A DNA stretch of 14,585 bases, taken from contig CAZMSZ010000175.1 in assembly GCA_964569055.1 (NCBI GenBank), forward strand, positions 1-14,585. Direction: 5' to 3'. The notes below the pieces were generated by a model. That model saw only the letters and a list, made by a program, of their open reading frames with translations. It did no database searches and was not told the origin of the DNA. The stretch's first letter is position 1, and each line of letters starts with the position of its first letter. The translations under genes were made by a program, and so were the position numbers. Below, in pieces: positions 1 to 5,975 of this stretch. Origin of the DNA: JAWLGW01 sp964569055. GTDB lineage: Bacteria > Planctomycetota > J058.

Positions 1-16
1 GGGCGAAACGGAGGAC

Positions 17-77
17 GAAGCGCAGCGAGCGCGGGGACTGCAGAGAATCCCTGCGTCCTCGGCGCCCTCTGCGCTTC
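17..77. other. nested inverted repeat / structured element
   Basis: GAAGCGCAG at 17-25 is exactly complementary to CTGCGCTTC at 69-77. Inside it, GCGC at 29-32 can pair with 62-65, and GGAC plus GCAG (35-38, 40-43, with T39 bulged) pairs with CTGC plus GTCC (51-58) around a 7-nt loop. The result is a long nested hairpin. It could end transcription of a gene left of the window, or be a dispersed repeat of the CTCTGCG-rich kind found in many high-GC genomes. No gene is visible here, and there is no tRNA-like layout. Confidence 0.45.
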
Positions 78-91
78 ATACCTGACTGGAC

Positions 92-123
92 GTCGTACGC
101 GACAGCCTCTCGGAGGTTGCCGC
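92..123. repeat. dispersed repeat, copy 1 (hairpin-forming)
   Basis: The 17-mer GTCGTACGCGACAGCCT at 92-108 is identical to 3676-3692. It opens a hairpin with a 9-position stem (99-107 with 115-123, one A/C mismatch and one G/T wobble) and a 7-nt loop. The other copy has the same stem and loop lengths. It is followed by CGCGACCACGC (127-137), which is also in the 43-bp blocks at 3768-4044, and later by GGGCAC hexamers. The whole stretch 92-248 therefore looks like a decayed copy of the 3676-4044 repeat island. Confidence 0.6.
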
Positions 124-230
124 GTTCGCGACCACGCGTGGCGGCCAAACGGGAGGCGAGCGACAGCGGTCTCTCGTCGCTCCCTCGAGCCCGAGCACGC
201 CGACGGGTCACGCGCGCGGGTCACGGGCGC

Positions 231-248
231 GGGCACGGGCACGGGCAC
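231..248. repeat. GGGCAC hexamer tract (3 copies)
   Basis: There are three perfect tandem GGGCAC units. The same hexamer makes up the tracts at 3744-3767, 3911-3922 and 3972-4001, which ties this region to the repeat island between the kinase and FHA genes. Confidence 0.7.
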
Positions 249-290
249 GAGGACCGTCCCCGAAACGCCAGCCTCCTCCGCCACACGGCA

Positions 291-324
291 GGCGGGGGGC
301 GCCGCGCGTCCGGCGCCCCCCGCC
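291..324 (-). terminator. GC stem-loop downstream of the 351-1634 lipoprotein gene
   Basis: GGCGGGGGGCGCCG at 291-304 is perfectly complementary to 311-324 across a 6-nt loop, giving a 14-bp all-GC stem. It starts about 27 bp past the stop of the minus-strand lipoprotein gene, where a terminator is expected. No T-run follows on the minus strand, so it is not a classical intrinsic terminator, but T-poor stems are common in very high-GC genomes. Confidence 0.6.
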
Positions 325-350
325 CCGCTCGCCGCCGAGCAGCCGACCCG

Positions 351-1634
351 CTACTCGGCGATCGTCAGGCCCTCCACCGGCCCGGCCAGCGTGGTCCCGA
401 CGAACACGCGGCCCTCGGCGCCGGCGAGCTCGAGCAGGGCCGCCGCGTAAGGACGCACCTCGCGGGACCCGCCGGCCTGGTGCGGCTCGGTCGCGCCGGA
501 GACCTCGACGTAGAGGTCGTCGCCGACGCGCTCCACCGAGCGGAGCTCGAGGCTCGCCCCGGCCGGCGCCGCGCCGAGGAAGGCGGCCACCAGGGCCTCG
601 CCGTGGCGGACGCGCTCGAGCCGCGAGCGACCCAGCGCCCGGCGGGCGAGGTCGCGAGCCGCGGCGTCGGTGCGGGCGATCGCGACGCCCGCTGCGGTGA
701 CTCGCGCGTCGTCGCCAGCCCGCACGGGACGGAGCGTGGGGGCGCCCTCGCGCCACCGCTCGAGCGCATCGGCCAGCGTGACCAGCGCTGGCGAGCTCGA
801 GCGGCGCCGGTCCACCTCGACCGCGGTGCTCCCGGCGCGGTCGGCGAGCTCCAGCCGGGTCCGGCGCAACCACCGCGAGGGCGGCGGCGCCGCCCGGAGG
901 TCCGCCTCGGCCGCGGCGAGCAGGGCGGTCAGCTCGGCGCGCTGCTCGGTCGAGAGGCGGCCGCGACCGGCGCGGTCGCGCTCCACCCGCCGGTAGCGAC
1001 CGCTGGCGACGTCCTCCACCACGAACGCCCACCGCTCACGACCGACGCGACCCTCGCACAGCCGGAGCTCGACGGCCGCCCGCCACGACGTGACCGCCAG
1101 GCCCTCGGCGCCGAGCGGCGCCCCCGCGGTGATCCGGCCGGTCACCAGCAGCGGCGCCTCGAGGGGCTCGGCCAGCAGCGCGCTCGCGAGCGCGCCCTCC
1201 GGCGCGAAGCGGCGCCCGTCGTTGGCGAGCAGCACCAACATTCCGTCCTCGTGACGGAGGCGGCCGACCACCGCCACGTCGTCGAGGGCGACCTCCTCGG
1301 GCGCGATCGCCTCGCCCTCGACGATCCCGCTGAGCGTGAGGGTCAGACCGGGGCGACCGCCGGCCGCCTCCACCGCCGAGGCGTCGCCGAGCGGGCGCCC
1401 CTCCACCTCGCCGTCGAACACGATCCCGAGCTCGCCGTTCGCGAGCGCGATCAGCTCTCCATGACCGCTCACGCGGACCGGGGCGGGCGGGCTCGGGACG
1501 ACGACCGGCGCGGCGCTGGTCAGCGCGGCCGCGCTGGTGTCGGCGACCCCGGGCGGGTGGTTGCCGCAGCCGGCGGCGGTCAGGGCGAGGAGTGCGAGCA
1601 CGAGCAGCGCGAACGGGCGAGCGGGGTGGGCCAT
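351..1634 (-). CDS. putative lipoprotein of unknown function
   Basis: The product has 427 residues. The start is the ATG at 1634-1632, preceded by GGAAGGAG with good spacing; an open frame continues upstream, but those codons cross the divergent control region and the opposing kinase gene. The N-terminus is a signal peptide: basic start (MAHPARPF), hydrophobic stretch at about 9-21, and a lipobox ending AAGC with Cys23 as the lipidation site. The mature protein should therefore be membrane-anchored. Residues 24-52 are an Ala/Pro/Val-rich linker. Residues 55-185 contain short beta-like segments with repeated LxLxG(I/R)V motifs, perhaps a small barrel. About 195-300 is rich in charged helix. 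I recognise no family. It is divergent from the kinase-SUMF1 gene, so it may be co-regulated with it. A GC stem-loop follows its stop. Confidence 0.75.
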   Translation of the reverse strand: MAHPARPFALLVLALLALTAAGCGNHPPGVADTSAAALTSAAPVVVPSPPAPVRVSGHGELIALANGELGIVFDGEVEGRPLGDASAVEAAGGRPGLTLTLSGIVEGEAIAPEEVALDDVAVVGRLRHEDGMLVLLANDGRRFAPEGALASALLAEPLEAPLLVTGRITAGAPLGAEGLAVTSWRAAVELRLCEGRVGRERWAFVVEDVASGRYRRVERDRAGRGRLSTEQRAELTALLAAAEADLRAAPPPSRWLRRTRLELADRAGSTAVEVDRRRSSSPALVTLADALERWREGAPTLRPVRAGDDARVTAAGVAIARTDAAARDLARRALGRSRLERVRHGEALVAAFLGAAPAGASLELRSVERVGDDLYVEVSGATEPHQAGGSREVRPYAAALLELAGAEGRVFVGTTLAGPVEGLTIAE

Positions 1635-1669
1635 GGGAGCTCCTTCCTTCCGACCTCGCCAGAGCAGCT

Positions 1670-1767
1670 CGAATGCCCGCCGTAACCCCCAGTCGGCGAA
1701 TGCCCACGGCCGGATCGCTTCGGGTGCGGCCCGGGCCGTGGATCGACGTGGGCAACCCTTGCCCACG
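1670..1767. promoter_or_regulatory. operator-like half-site cluster in divergent promoter region
   Basis: In the 288-bp gap between the divergent lipoprotein and kinase genes, TGCCCACG occurs at 1701-1708 and 1760-1767, and inverted as CGTGGGCA at 1747-1754. The last two form a perfect 9-3-9 inverted repeat, CGTGGGCAA-CCC-TTGCCCACG (1747-1767). A related site lies at 1674-1681, and CGAATGCCC is directly repeated at 1670 and 1697. This resembles binding sites for a dimeric regulator acting on both genes. The regulator is not identifiable. Confidence 0.45.
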
Positions 1768-1769
1768 CG

Positions 1770-1798
1770 TTGGCCGCGACGAGACGAATCGGTAAGCT
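1770..1798 (+). promoter_or_regulatory. possible sigma-70-type promoter of the kinase gene
   Basis: TTGGCC (1770-1775) and TAAGCT (1793-1798) are separated by exactly 17 bp and lie just after the 1747-1767 inverted repeat. Both hexamers are poor matches to consensus (4/6 and 3/6), so the spacing and position are the main support. Confidence 0.3.
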
Positions 1799-1829
1799 CC
1801 GGCCGGCCAGCACGCGGAGGTTCCGACCC

Positions 1830-1907
1830 ATGGGCACGACCGCCACCCCGACGCCCGACGCGGACGCCGCCGCGCGCGGCTGCGGCATGCTCCTTTCGAT
1901 CGCCTGA
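1830..1907 (+). CDS. possible 25-codon leader ORF before the kinase gene
   Basis: This is a short ORF with an ATG at 1830, a GGAGG Shine-Dalgarno sequence 9 nt before it, and a TGA ending at 1907. That is 15 nt before the kinase ATG and in the same frame. The peptide starts MGTTATPTPDADAAARGCGM. The kinase ATG itself has no clear ribosome-binding site, so the kinase may be translated by coupling to this ORF. Alternatively, the kinase may truly start at 1830 and the TGA is a sequencing error or a real nonsense codon. It has no recognisable function, and in a sequence this GC-rich a short ORF can arise by chance. Confidence 0.3.
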   Translation: MGTTATPTPDADAAARGCGMLLSIA

Positions 1908-1922
1908 GCCCCGCGCCGGGCC

Positions 1923-3566
1923 ATGGACCTGCTGGCCGGGACCGAGATCGCCGCGCGCTACCGCATCGAGCGGCTGCTCGGTCGCGGGGGCATGGGCGCG
2001 GTCTACCTGGCGCGCGACGCGCGGGGCGGCCGCGTGGCGCTCAAGGTGATCGCGGCCGTGGGACCCGGCCGCGACCAGACCCGACGCCGCTTCGAGCGCG
2101 AGGCGCGGATCGGCGAGCGGCTCGGGCGGCTGGCCGGGTTCGTGCGCGCGCACGCCTGGGGCGACCACGGGGAGATCCACCTCTACCTCGCGCTCGACCT
2201 CGTCGAGGGCGCCCGCCCGCTCGACCTCAAGGGCGGCGCGCTCAGGGCGCGGCTCGAGCGCTTCGAGCGCGCCGCGCGGCTGGTGGCGCGCGCCCACGCC
2301 GAGGGCGTGGTGCACCGCGACCTCAAGCCGGCGAACCTGCTGCAGGGGAGCGACGGCGCGATCTGGCTGAGCGACTTCGGCCTCGCCAAGCTGGCCGGCG
2401 AAGGGGAGGCGCTCGCGGCCGAGGACCCGACCGAGCTGGACCTCACCGCCTCGCGCGCCGCGCTCGGCACGCCCCGCTACATGGCGCCCGAGCAGTTCGC
2501 CGACGCGCGCCGGGTCGACGCACGCGCCGACGTGTATTCGCTCGGGGTCATGCTGTTCTACGCGCTCACCGGGGCGTTCCCCTACGAGGCGCGCGGGGTG
2601 GGTGAGTACGTGGCGCACCACACGCGCGTCGCGCTGGGGCAGCGCCCGGCGCCGCGCCCGCGCGAGCGGAGCGCGCGGGTCGCGGCGGCGCTCGACGACC
2701 TGTGCGCGCAGGCGCTCGCGGTCGACCCCGAGCGGCGCCTCCCCTCGGTCGAGGCCCTGCTCGCGGCGTTGGCGGCGGCGCGCAGCCGGCCCGCCCGCGC
2801 CGCCCGATCCCGCCCGCGTCGGCGCGACGAGGCCCAGCCGTCCCTGCCCGAGGGCGTCGTCCCGGGCGAGGCGGCCGGCGAGCTGATCAACGTGCGCGAC
2901 GGGTCGCGCCTGGCGTGGGTGCCGCCCGCCCCGTTCCGCATGGGGAGCAAGGACCCGGGCGCCGCGGACGACGAGCGCCCGCTCCACCGGGTCGAGCTCA
3001 CGCGCGGGTTCCTGATCGGCCTCACGCCCGTGACCGCCGGCCAGCTCGCGCGCTGGCGCGAAGCGACCGGCGCGCCGGCGCCGGGCGAGGCGCCAGGCCC
3101 CGAGCACCCGGCGGTGAACGTGTCGTGGGCGGAGGCCGAGGCGTACTGCCGCTGGGCGGGGCTCGCCCTGCCGACTGAGGCCCAGTGGGAGCTCGCGGCC
3201 CGCGGCCCCGGCGGGCGCCGCTTCCCCTGGGGCGACGAGGAGCCGCGCCCCGAGCTGTGCGTGTGGGCCGACCACCCCGAGGCGGCGGCCGGCCCCGGCC
3301 TCGTCGGCCGTCGACCTGCCGGCGCGTCCCCGTACGGCTGCCTCGACATGGCCGGCCTGGTGTGGGAGTGGACCGCCGACTGGTACGACACCTACACGCG
3401 CTGGGTGAAGACCGACCCCACCGGCCCGCCCGCGGGCATGTTCAAGGTGGCGCGCGGCGGCTCGTACTCCGCGCCCGCCGCCCACTGCCGAGCCAGCGCG
3501 CGCCGGCTCGTGCTGCCGACGCTGCGCGCGGGGAACCTGGGGTTTCGGGTGTGTCGGCTGGTGTGA
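1923..3566 (+). CDS. Ser/Thr protein kinase fused to a C-terminal FGE/SUMF1-like domain
   Basis: The product has 547 residues and no transmembrane segment, so it is probably cytoplasmic. Residues 13-280 are a complete Hanks-type kinase: glycine loop GRGGMG (20-25), catalytic Lys41 in ALKVI, HRDLKPAN (131-138), DFG (151-153), GTPRYMAPE (182-190) and DVYSLGV. Arg132 in HRD suggests activation-loop control, and Thr170, Thr175, Ser177 and Thr183 are candidate autophosphorylation sites. An Arg/Ala/Pro linker (about 283-310) leads to a SUMF1-type domain (about 320-547) with FRMGS, NVSWAEAEAYCRWAG, LPTEAQWE, FPWGDE, WEWTADW, RGGSY and GFRVCR. Its C-terminal core has one cysteine (AHCRASARR) and lacks the paired cysteines of true formylglycine-generating enzymes, so it is more likely a binding or sensing module. 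The start is the first in-frame ATG after TGA 1905-1907. The convergent FHA protein is a candidate phospho-partner. Confidence 0.93.
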   Translation: MDLLAGTEIAARYRIERLLGRGGMGAVYLARDARGGRVALKVIAAVGPGRDQTRRRFEREARIGERLGRLAGFVRAHAWGDHGEIHLYLALDLVEGARPLDLKGGALRARLERFERAARLVARAHAEGVVHRDLKPANLLQGSDGAIWLSDFGLAKLAGEGEALAAEDPTELDLTASRAALGTPRYMAPEQFADARRVDARADVYSLGVMLFYALTGAFPYEARGVGEYVAHHTRVALGQRPAPRPRERSARVAAALDDLCAQALAVDPERRLPSVEALLAALAAARSRPARAARSRPRRRDEAQPSLPEGVVPGEAAGELINVRDGSRLAWVPPAPFRMGSKDPGAADDERPLHRVELTRGFLIGLTPVTAGQLARWREATGAPAPGEAPGPEHPAVNVSWAEAEAYCRWAGLALPTEAQWELAARGPGGRRFPWGDEEPRPELCVWADHPEAAAGPGLVGRRPAGASPYGCLDMAGLVWEWTADWYDTYTRWVKTDPTGPPAGMFKVARGGSYSAPAAHCRASARRLVLPTLRAGNLGFRVCRLV

Positions 3567-3595
3567 GCGGCCGGTGCCCCTCCGCCATGCACCCT

Positions 3596-3649
<54 letters not shown>

Positions 3650-3675
3650 TCTTCGGCGTTCCCCGAGGCGTGGGA

Positions 3676-3707
3676 GTCGTACGCGACAGCCTTCCGGCGG
3701 CTGTCGC
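3676..3707. repeat. dispersed repeat, copy 2 (perfect hairpin)
   Basis: It starts with the 17-mer shared with 92-108. GCGACAGCC (3683-3691) pairs perfectly with GGCTGTCGC (3699-3707) around a 7-nt loop. The stem is perfect here and nearly intact in copy 1, so the fold is kept while bases change. Confidence 0.65.
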
Positions 3708-3743
3708 ACACGCGACCGCGCCTGGTCATGAGCGGAAGAAGGC

Positions 3744-4044
3744 GGGCACGGGCACGGGCACGGGCACGGATGCTGTCGCGTACGCGACCACGCCTCGCGG
3801 CAAGCTGGAGNNNNNNNNNNNNNNNNNNNNNNNNNNNNNNNNNNNNNNNNNNNNNNNNNNNNNNNNNNNNNNNNNNNNNNNNNNNNNNNNNNNNNNNNNN
3901 NNNNNNNNNNGGGCACGGGCACGGATGCTGTCGCGTACGCGACCACGCCTCGCGGCAAGCTGGAGAAAGGCGGGCACGGGCACGGGCACGGGCACGGGCA
4001 CGGATGCTGTCGCGTACGCGACCACGCCTCGCGGCAAGCTGGAG
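3744..4044. repeat. tandem repeat array: GGGCAC tract plus 43-bp palindrome-bearing block
   Basis: At least three units are visible. Each has a GGGCAC tract (4 copies at 3744-3767; 2 visible at 3911-3922 after the gap; 5 at 3972-4001) followed by an identical 43-bp block (3768-3810, 3923-3965, 4002-4044). Each block contains the perfect 14-bp palindrome GTCGCGTACGCGAC (3775-3788, 3930-3943, 4009-4022). AAAGGC joins the last two units. Copy number is unknown because the assembly gap lies inside the array. The array lies between two convergent genes and does not look coding. Confidence 0.9.
3811..3910. other. assembly gap (100 Ns)
   Basis: Exactly 100 Ns sit inside the tandem array, a conventional scaffold-gap size. 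The true length and number of repeat units are unknown. Any frame reading through it is meaningless. Confidence 0.98.
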
Positions 4045-4047
4045 GCA

Positions 4048-4065
4048 CGTGCCCGTGCGGGCACG
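4048..4065 (-). terminator. short GC hairpin closing the repeat island
   Basis: CGTGCCCG (4048-4055) and CGGGCACG (4058-4065) form a perfect 8-bp stem with a 2-nt spacer. It is made of the island hexamer in its two orientations and lies 34 bp past the stop of the minus-strand FHA gene. It could act as its terminator, although it lacks a T-run. Confidence 0.4.
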
Positions 4066-4098
4066 AAGCTCGATCCGATTTCGCCTCGCCCTCCACCC

Positions 4099-5358
4099 CT
4101 ACCCCAGGAAGTCCTCCAACACCAGCTCGCTGAACGTCCGATTGATCCGCCTCGCCCCGAAGTTCCGCGGCGAGGGGTCGAGCACGAACTTGGCGGTGGC
4201 CTCGACCTTGAGCAGGGCGCGGATCGCGTCGACGCCGCTCAGCCCGCCGCTCGCGTCGGCCGAGACGGGCGCGCCGGCGTGGAACGCGATCCGGCCGCGC
4301 ACCTGCGCGCCCTCGATCTGGATCGAGCCCGACTTGGTCTTCTCCTCGATCCCGACCAACAGGTCCCCGAGCGGCATCTTCTGGAAGTCGCCGCGCAGCA
4401 GCTTGCGCTCGGGCTTGGGCGGCGCCGCCACCATCGTCTTGCCGCCGAACTCGGGCTCGGTGCGCTTGCCCTTGATCACCAGCTTGAAGTCGCCGATCCG
4501 CACGGCCAGGCCGGGCGGGACCTCGACCGGCTCGGTGCCGATCGTGTGCTTTCCGATGTGCGTGCCGTTGGCGCTGCGCAGGTCGCGCACGAACACGCCC
4601 TCCGGGCGCACGTCGAACTCGGCGTGGCGCCGCGAGACCAGCGGGTGCGGCAGCACGAAGTCGGCGTGCAGGTCGGAGCGGCCGATCACCACCTTCTGGC
4701 CGACCACCAGCGGGACCGGCTCGAACGGCTCGCAGTGCAGCACCAGCCCGCCGTCCTTGGCGGGCTTGGCCGGCTGGGCCGACTTGGTCGCGGCCGGCGC
4801 GGGGCGAGGCGTGGCGGGGACGGGCGCGGCCTCGAGCACGTCCTTCAGCTCGGCCGCGCTGACGTGGAGCGTCGCGGACTCGTCGAGCTTGGCGACGTCG
4901 CTCCCCGAGCCCGAGGCCTTCTTGAGCTTCTGGCGCACCAGGGCCAGGAACGTGTGCGGGAGCAGGAACACGAAGGACGAGACCGGGCCGAACGCGACCA
5001 CGGCCTCGTCGCGCAGGGCGGCCGGCTCGCCCGCCGCGAGCTGGCGGCCGTTGAGGAACGTCCCGTTGGTCGACCCGAGGTCGCTCACCGTCCACTCGAG
5101 CCCGGCGCCGGGCGGGCGGAGCTCGGCGTGCCGGCCCGACACGTTCTTGTCGGCGATCACGATCTCGCCGCGCCCCTCGCTGCGCGTGACGACCAGCGGC
5201 TTGCCGCCCTCGCTCTCGAGGTAGAAGACCTGCCGCGCGTCGCCGCCGCCCTCCTCGAGCTGCAGCCGCCCCTCCTCGAGCAGGAACGGGGCGGTGAAGT
5301 GGGCGAGGAACTCGTCGCCCAGGCCGCCGAACTGGTCGAGGAAGACCTTGAGGAGCAC
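4099..5358 (-). CDS. double FHA-domain protein with C-terminal DUF4388 (PATAN-like) domain
   Basis: The product has 419 residues, is soluble and has no signal peptide. I chose the GTG at 5358-5356: GGAG lies 5 nt before it, and homology-like sequence (LLKVFLDQFGG) begins there. The ATG 69 nt upstream would add Arg/Pro-rich sequence running into the promoter region. FHA1 (about 45-125) has VSGRHAEL and DLGSTNGTFLNG, but Thr-Arg-Ser (58-60) replaces the usual Gly-Arg-Ser. A low-complexity Ala/Pro/Lys linker spans about 177-202. FHA2 (about 203-300) is fully canonical, with IGRSD (225-229), LVSRRHAEF and LRSANGTHIG. Residues about 322-419 match DUF4388 (GDFQKMPLGDLLVGIEEK, then GRIAFHAGAPVSA). 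FHA domains bind phosphothreonine, and DUF4388 is common in Myxococcota signalling proteins. The convergent Ser/Thr kinase may supply the phospho-ligand. This is an adaptor with no catalytic domain visible. Confidence 0.9.
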   Translation of the reverse strand: MLLKVFLDQFGGLGDEFLAHFTAPFLLEEGRLQLEEGGGDARQVFYLESEGGKPLVVTRSEGRGEIVIADKNVSGRHAELRPPGAGLEWTVSDLGSTNGTFLNGRQLAAGEPAALRDEAVVAFGPVSSFVFLLPHTFLALVRQKLKKASGSGSDVAKLDESATLHVSAAELKDVLEAAPVPATPRPAPAATKSAQPAKPAKDGGLVLHCEPFEPVPLVVGQKVVIGRSDLHADFVLPHPLVSRRHAEFDVRPEGVFVRDLRSANGTHIGKHTIGTEPVEVPPGLAVRIGDFKLVIKGKRTEPEFGGKTMVAAPPKPERKLLRGDFQKMPLGDLLVGIEEKTKSGSIQIEGAQVRGRIAFHAGAPVSADASGGLSGVDAIRALLKVEATAKFVLDPSPRNFGARRINRTFSELVLEDFLG

Positions 5359-5398
5359 GCTCGCTCCGCTCCGTCTGGGGATGATCGAGGCCGGGCGT

Positions 5399-5451
5399 CC
5401 TCCCGATGTTGGCCGCGGGAGGCGCACCCCTCAACCCTCACGTGGTCACGT
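5399..5451. promoter_or_regulatory. divergent promoter region with two inverted repeats
   Basis: The 168-bp gap between the divergent FHA gene and the lipoprotein operon holds CCTCCCG (5399-5405) paired with CGGGAGG (5416-5422), and ACGTG-GT-CACGT (5440-5451). Either could be an operator. No sigma-54 element was found here. Confidence 0.3.
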
Positions 5452-5497
5452 CATCCTTGATGGCCCTGCCGGGGTGGGAACGCCGAGGTGCGTTGGC

Positions 5498-5503
5498 TAC
5501 GAT
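5498..5503 (+). promoter_or_regulatory. possible -10 element (TACGAT) of the lipoprotein-phosphotransferase-CarS operon
   Basis: TACGAT fits TANNNT and lies 23 nt before the ATG at 5527. It would give a short leader that includes the strong AAGGAGGT ribosome-binding site at 5515-5522. No good -35 is seen at 16-18 bp. Confidence 0.3.
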
Positions 5504-5526
5504 CGCGCTCACCGAAGGAGGTGGGA

Positions 5527-5970
5527 ATGTTCGATCGCCTGCACGCCGGCGCCCTCGTGGCGCTGGTCGCCCTGGGAGGCTGCACCGCCAGCTCCCGGGG
5601 CTACGTCGAGGCCAACTCGCAAGGCATGGTCGAGGTCCGCGGGCGGATCCAGGAGGTGCACGACCTCTCGACCCGCGGCTGGGAGAACCTGACCGACGGC
5701 TTCGCCGCGCGGGTCGGGAAGAAGGGCTGCACGGTCAAGATCGCGCAGAGCGAGACCCGGACGGCGACCTACGAGCTCTCGCCGGGGGACACCGTCGTGT
5801 GGGGAGGTGACTTCGACTTCCTGATCACCCGCCTCCCGCAGGAGATCGGCGCCGCCGGGCCGGCGGCCACGGGCGGCGAGGAGCCCAAGGACGCGACGAA
5901 GGACGCGCCGAAGGAGGAGGCCCCGACCGAGGCGGGCGCCGACGAGGACGAGGCCGCGGGCGGCGACTGA
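5527..5970 (+). CDS. small lipoprotein of unknown function
   Basis: The product has 147 residues. The start is fixed by a near-perfect AAGGAGGT (5515-5522), 4 nt before the ATG. An upstream in-frame ATG at 5488 would put this site inside the gene. The signal peptide MFDRLHAGALVALVALGGC has lipobox LGGC with Cys19. The folded part is about 25-110 (VRGRIQEVHDLSTRGWENLTDG, then VKIAQSETRTATYELSPGDT). A tail from about 115 is rich in Glu, Asp, Lys, Ala and Pro and is probably disordered. It resembles no family I can name. It is the first gene of an operon, and the next ATG follows its stop after 5 nt, so the product probably works with, or is at least co-made with, the phosphotransferase and CarS-like enzyme. 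A periplasmic or envelope location fits a role at a membrane lipid step, which is inference only. Confidence 0.8.
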   Translation: MFDRLHAGALVALVALGGCTASSRGYVEANSQGMVEVRGRIQEVHDLSTRGWENLTDGFAARVGKKGCTVKIAQSETRTATYELSPGDTVVWGGDFDFLITRLPQEIGAAGPAATGGEEPKDATKDAPKEEAPTEAGADEDEAAGGD

Positions 5971-5975
5971 GCCCG

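Noticed and set aside
117..1685. Long plus-strand open frame opposite the lipoprotein gene
   Set aside because: It is antisense to a gene with signal peptide, lipobox and ribosome-binding site. Its translation is Arg/Gly/His-rich with no motif, as expected from the mirrored codon bias of GC-rich DNA.
351..3485. The lipoprotein frame extended to over 1000 residues through the kinase region
   Set aside because: The upstream part runs antisense through the kinase gene and the divergent promoter. The ATG at 1634 has a good ribosome-binding site and begins a proper signal peptide.
1923..3566. Active formylglycine-generating enzyme for a nearby sulfatase
   Set aside because: The cysteine pair is missing and no sulfatase gene is in the window.
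3744..4044. CRISPR array
   Set aside because: The repeated blocks are separated by hexamer tracts rather than unique spacers, and no cas genes are present. It is a satellite-like array.
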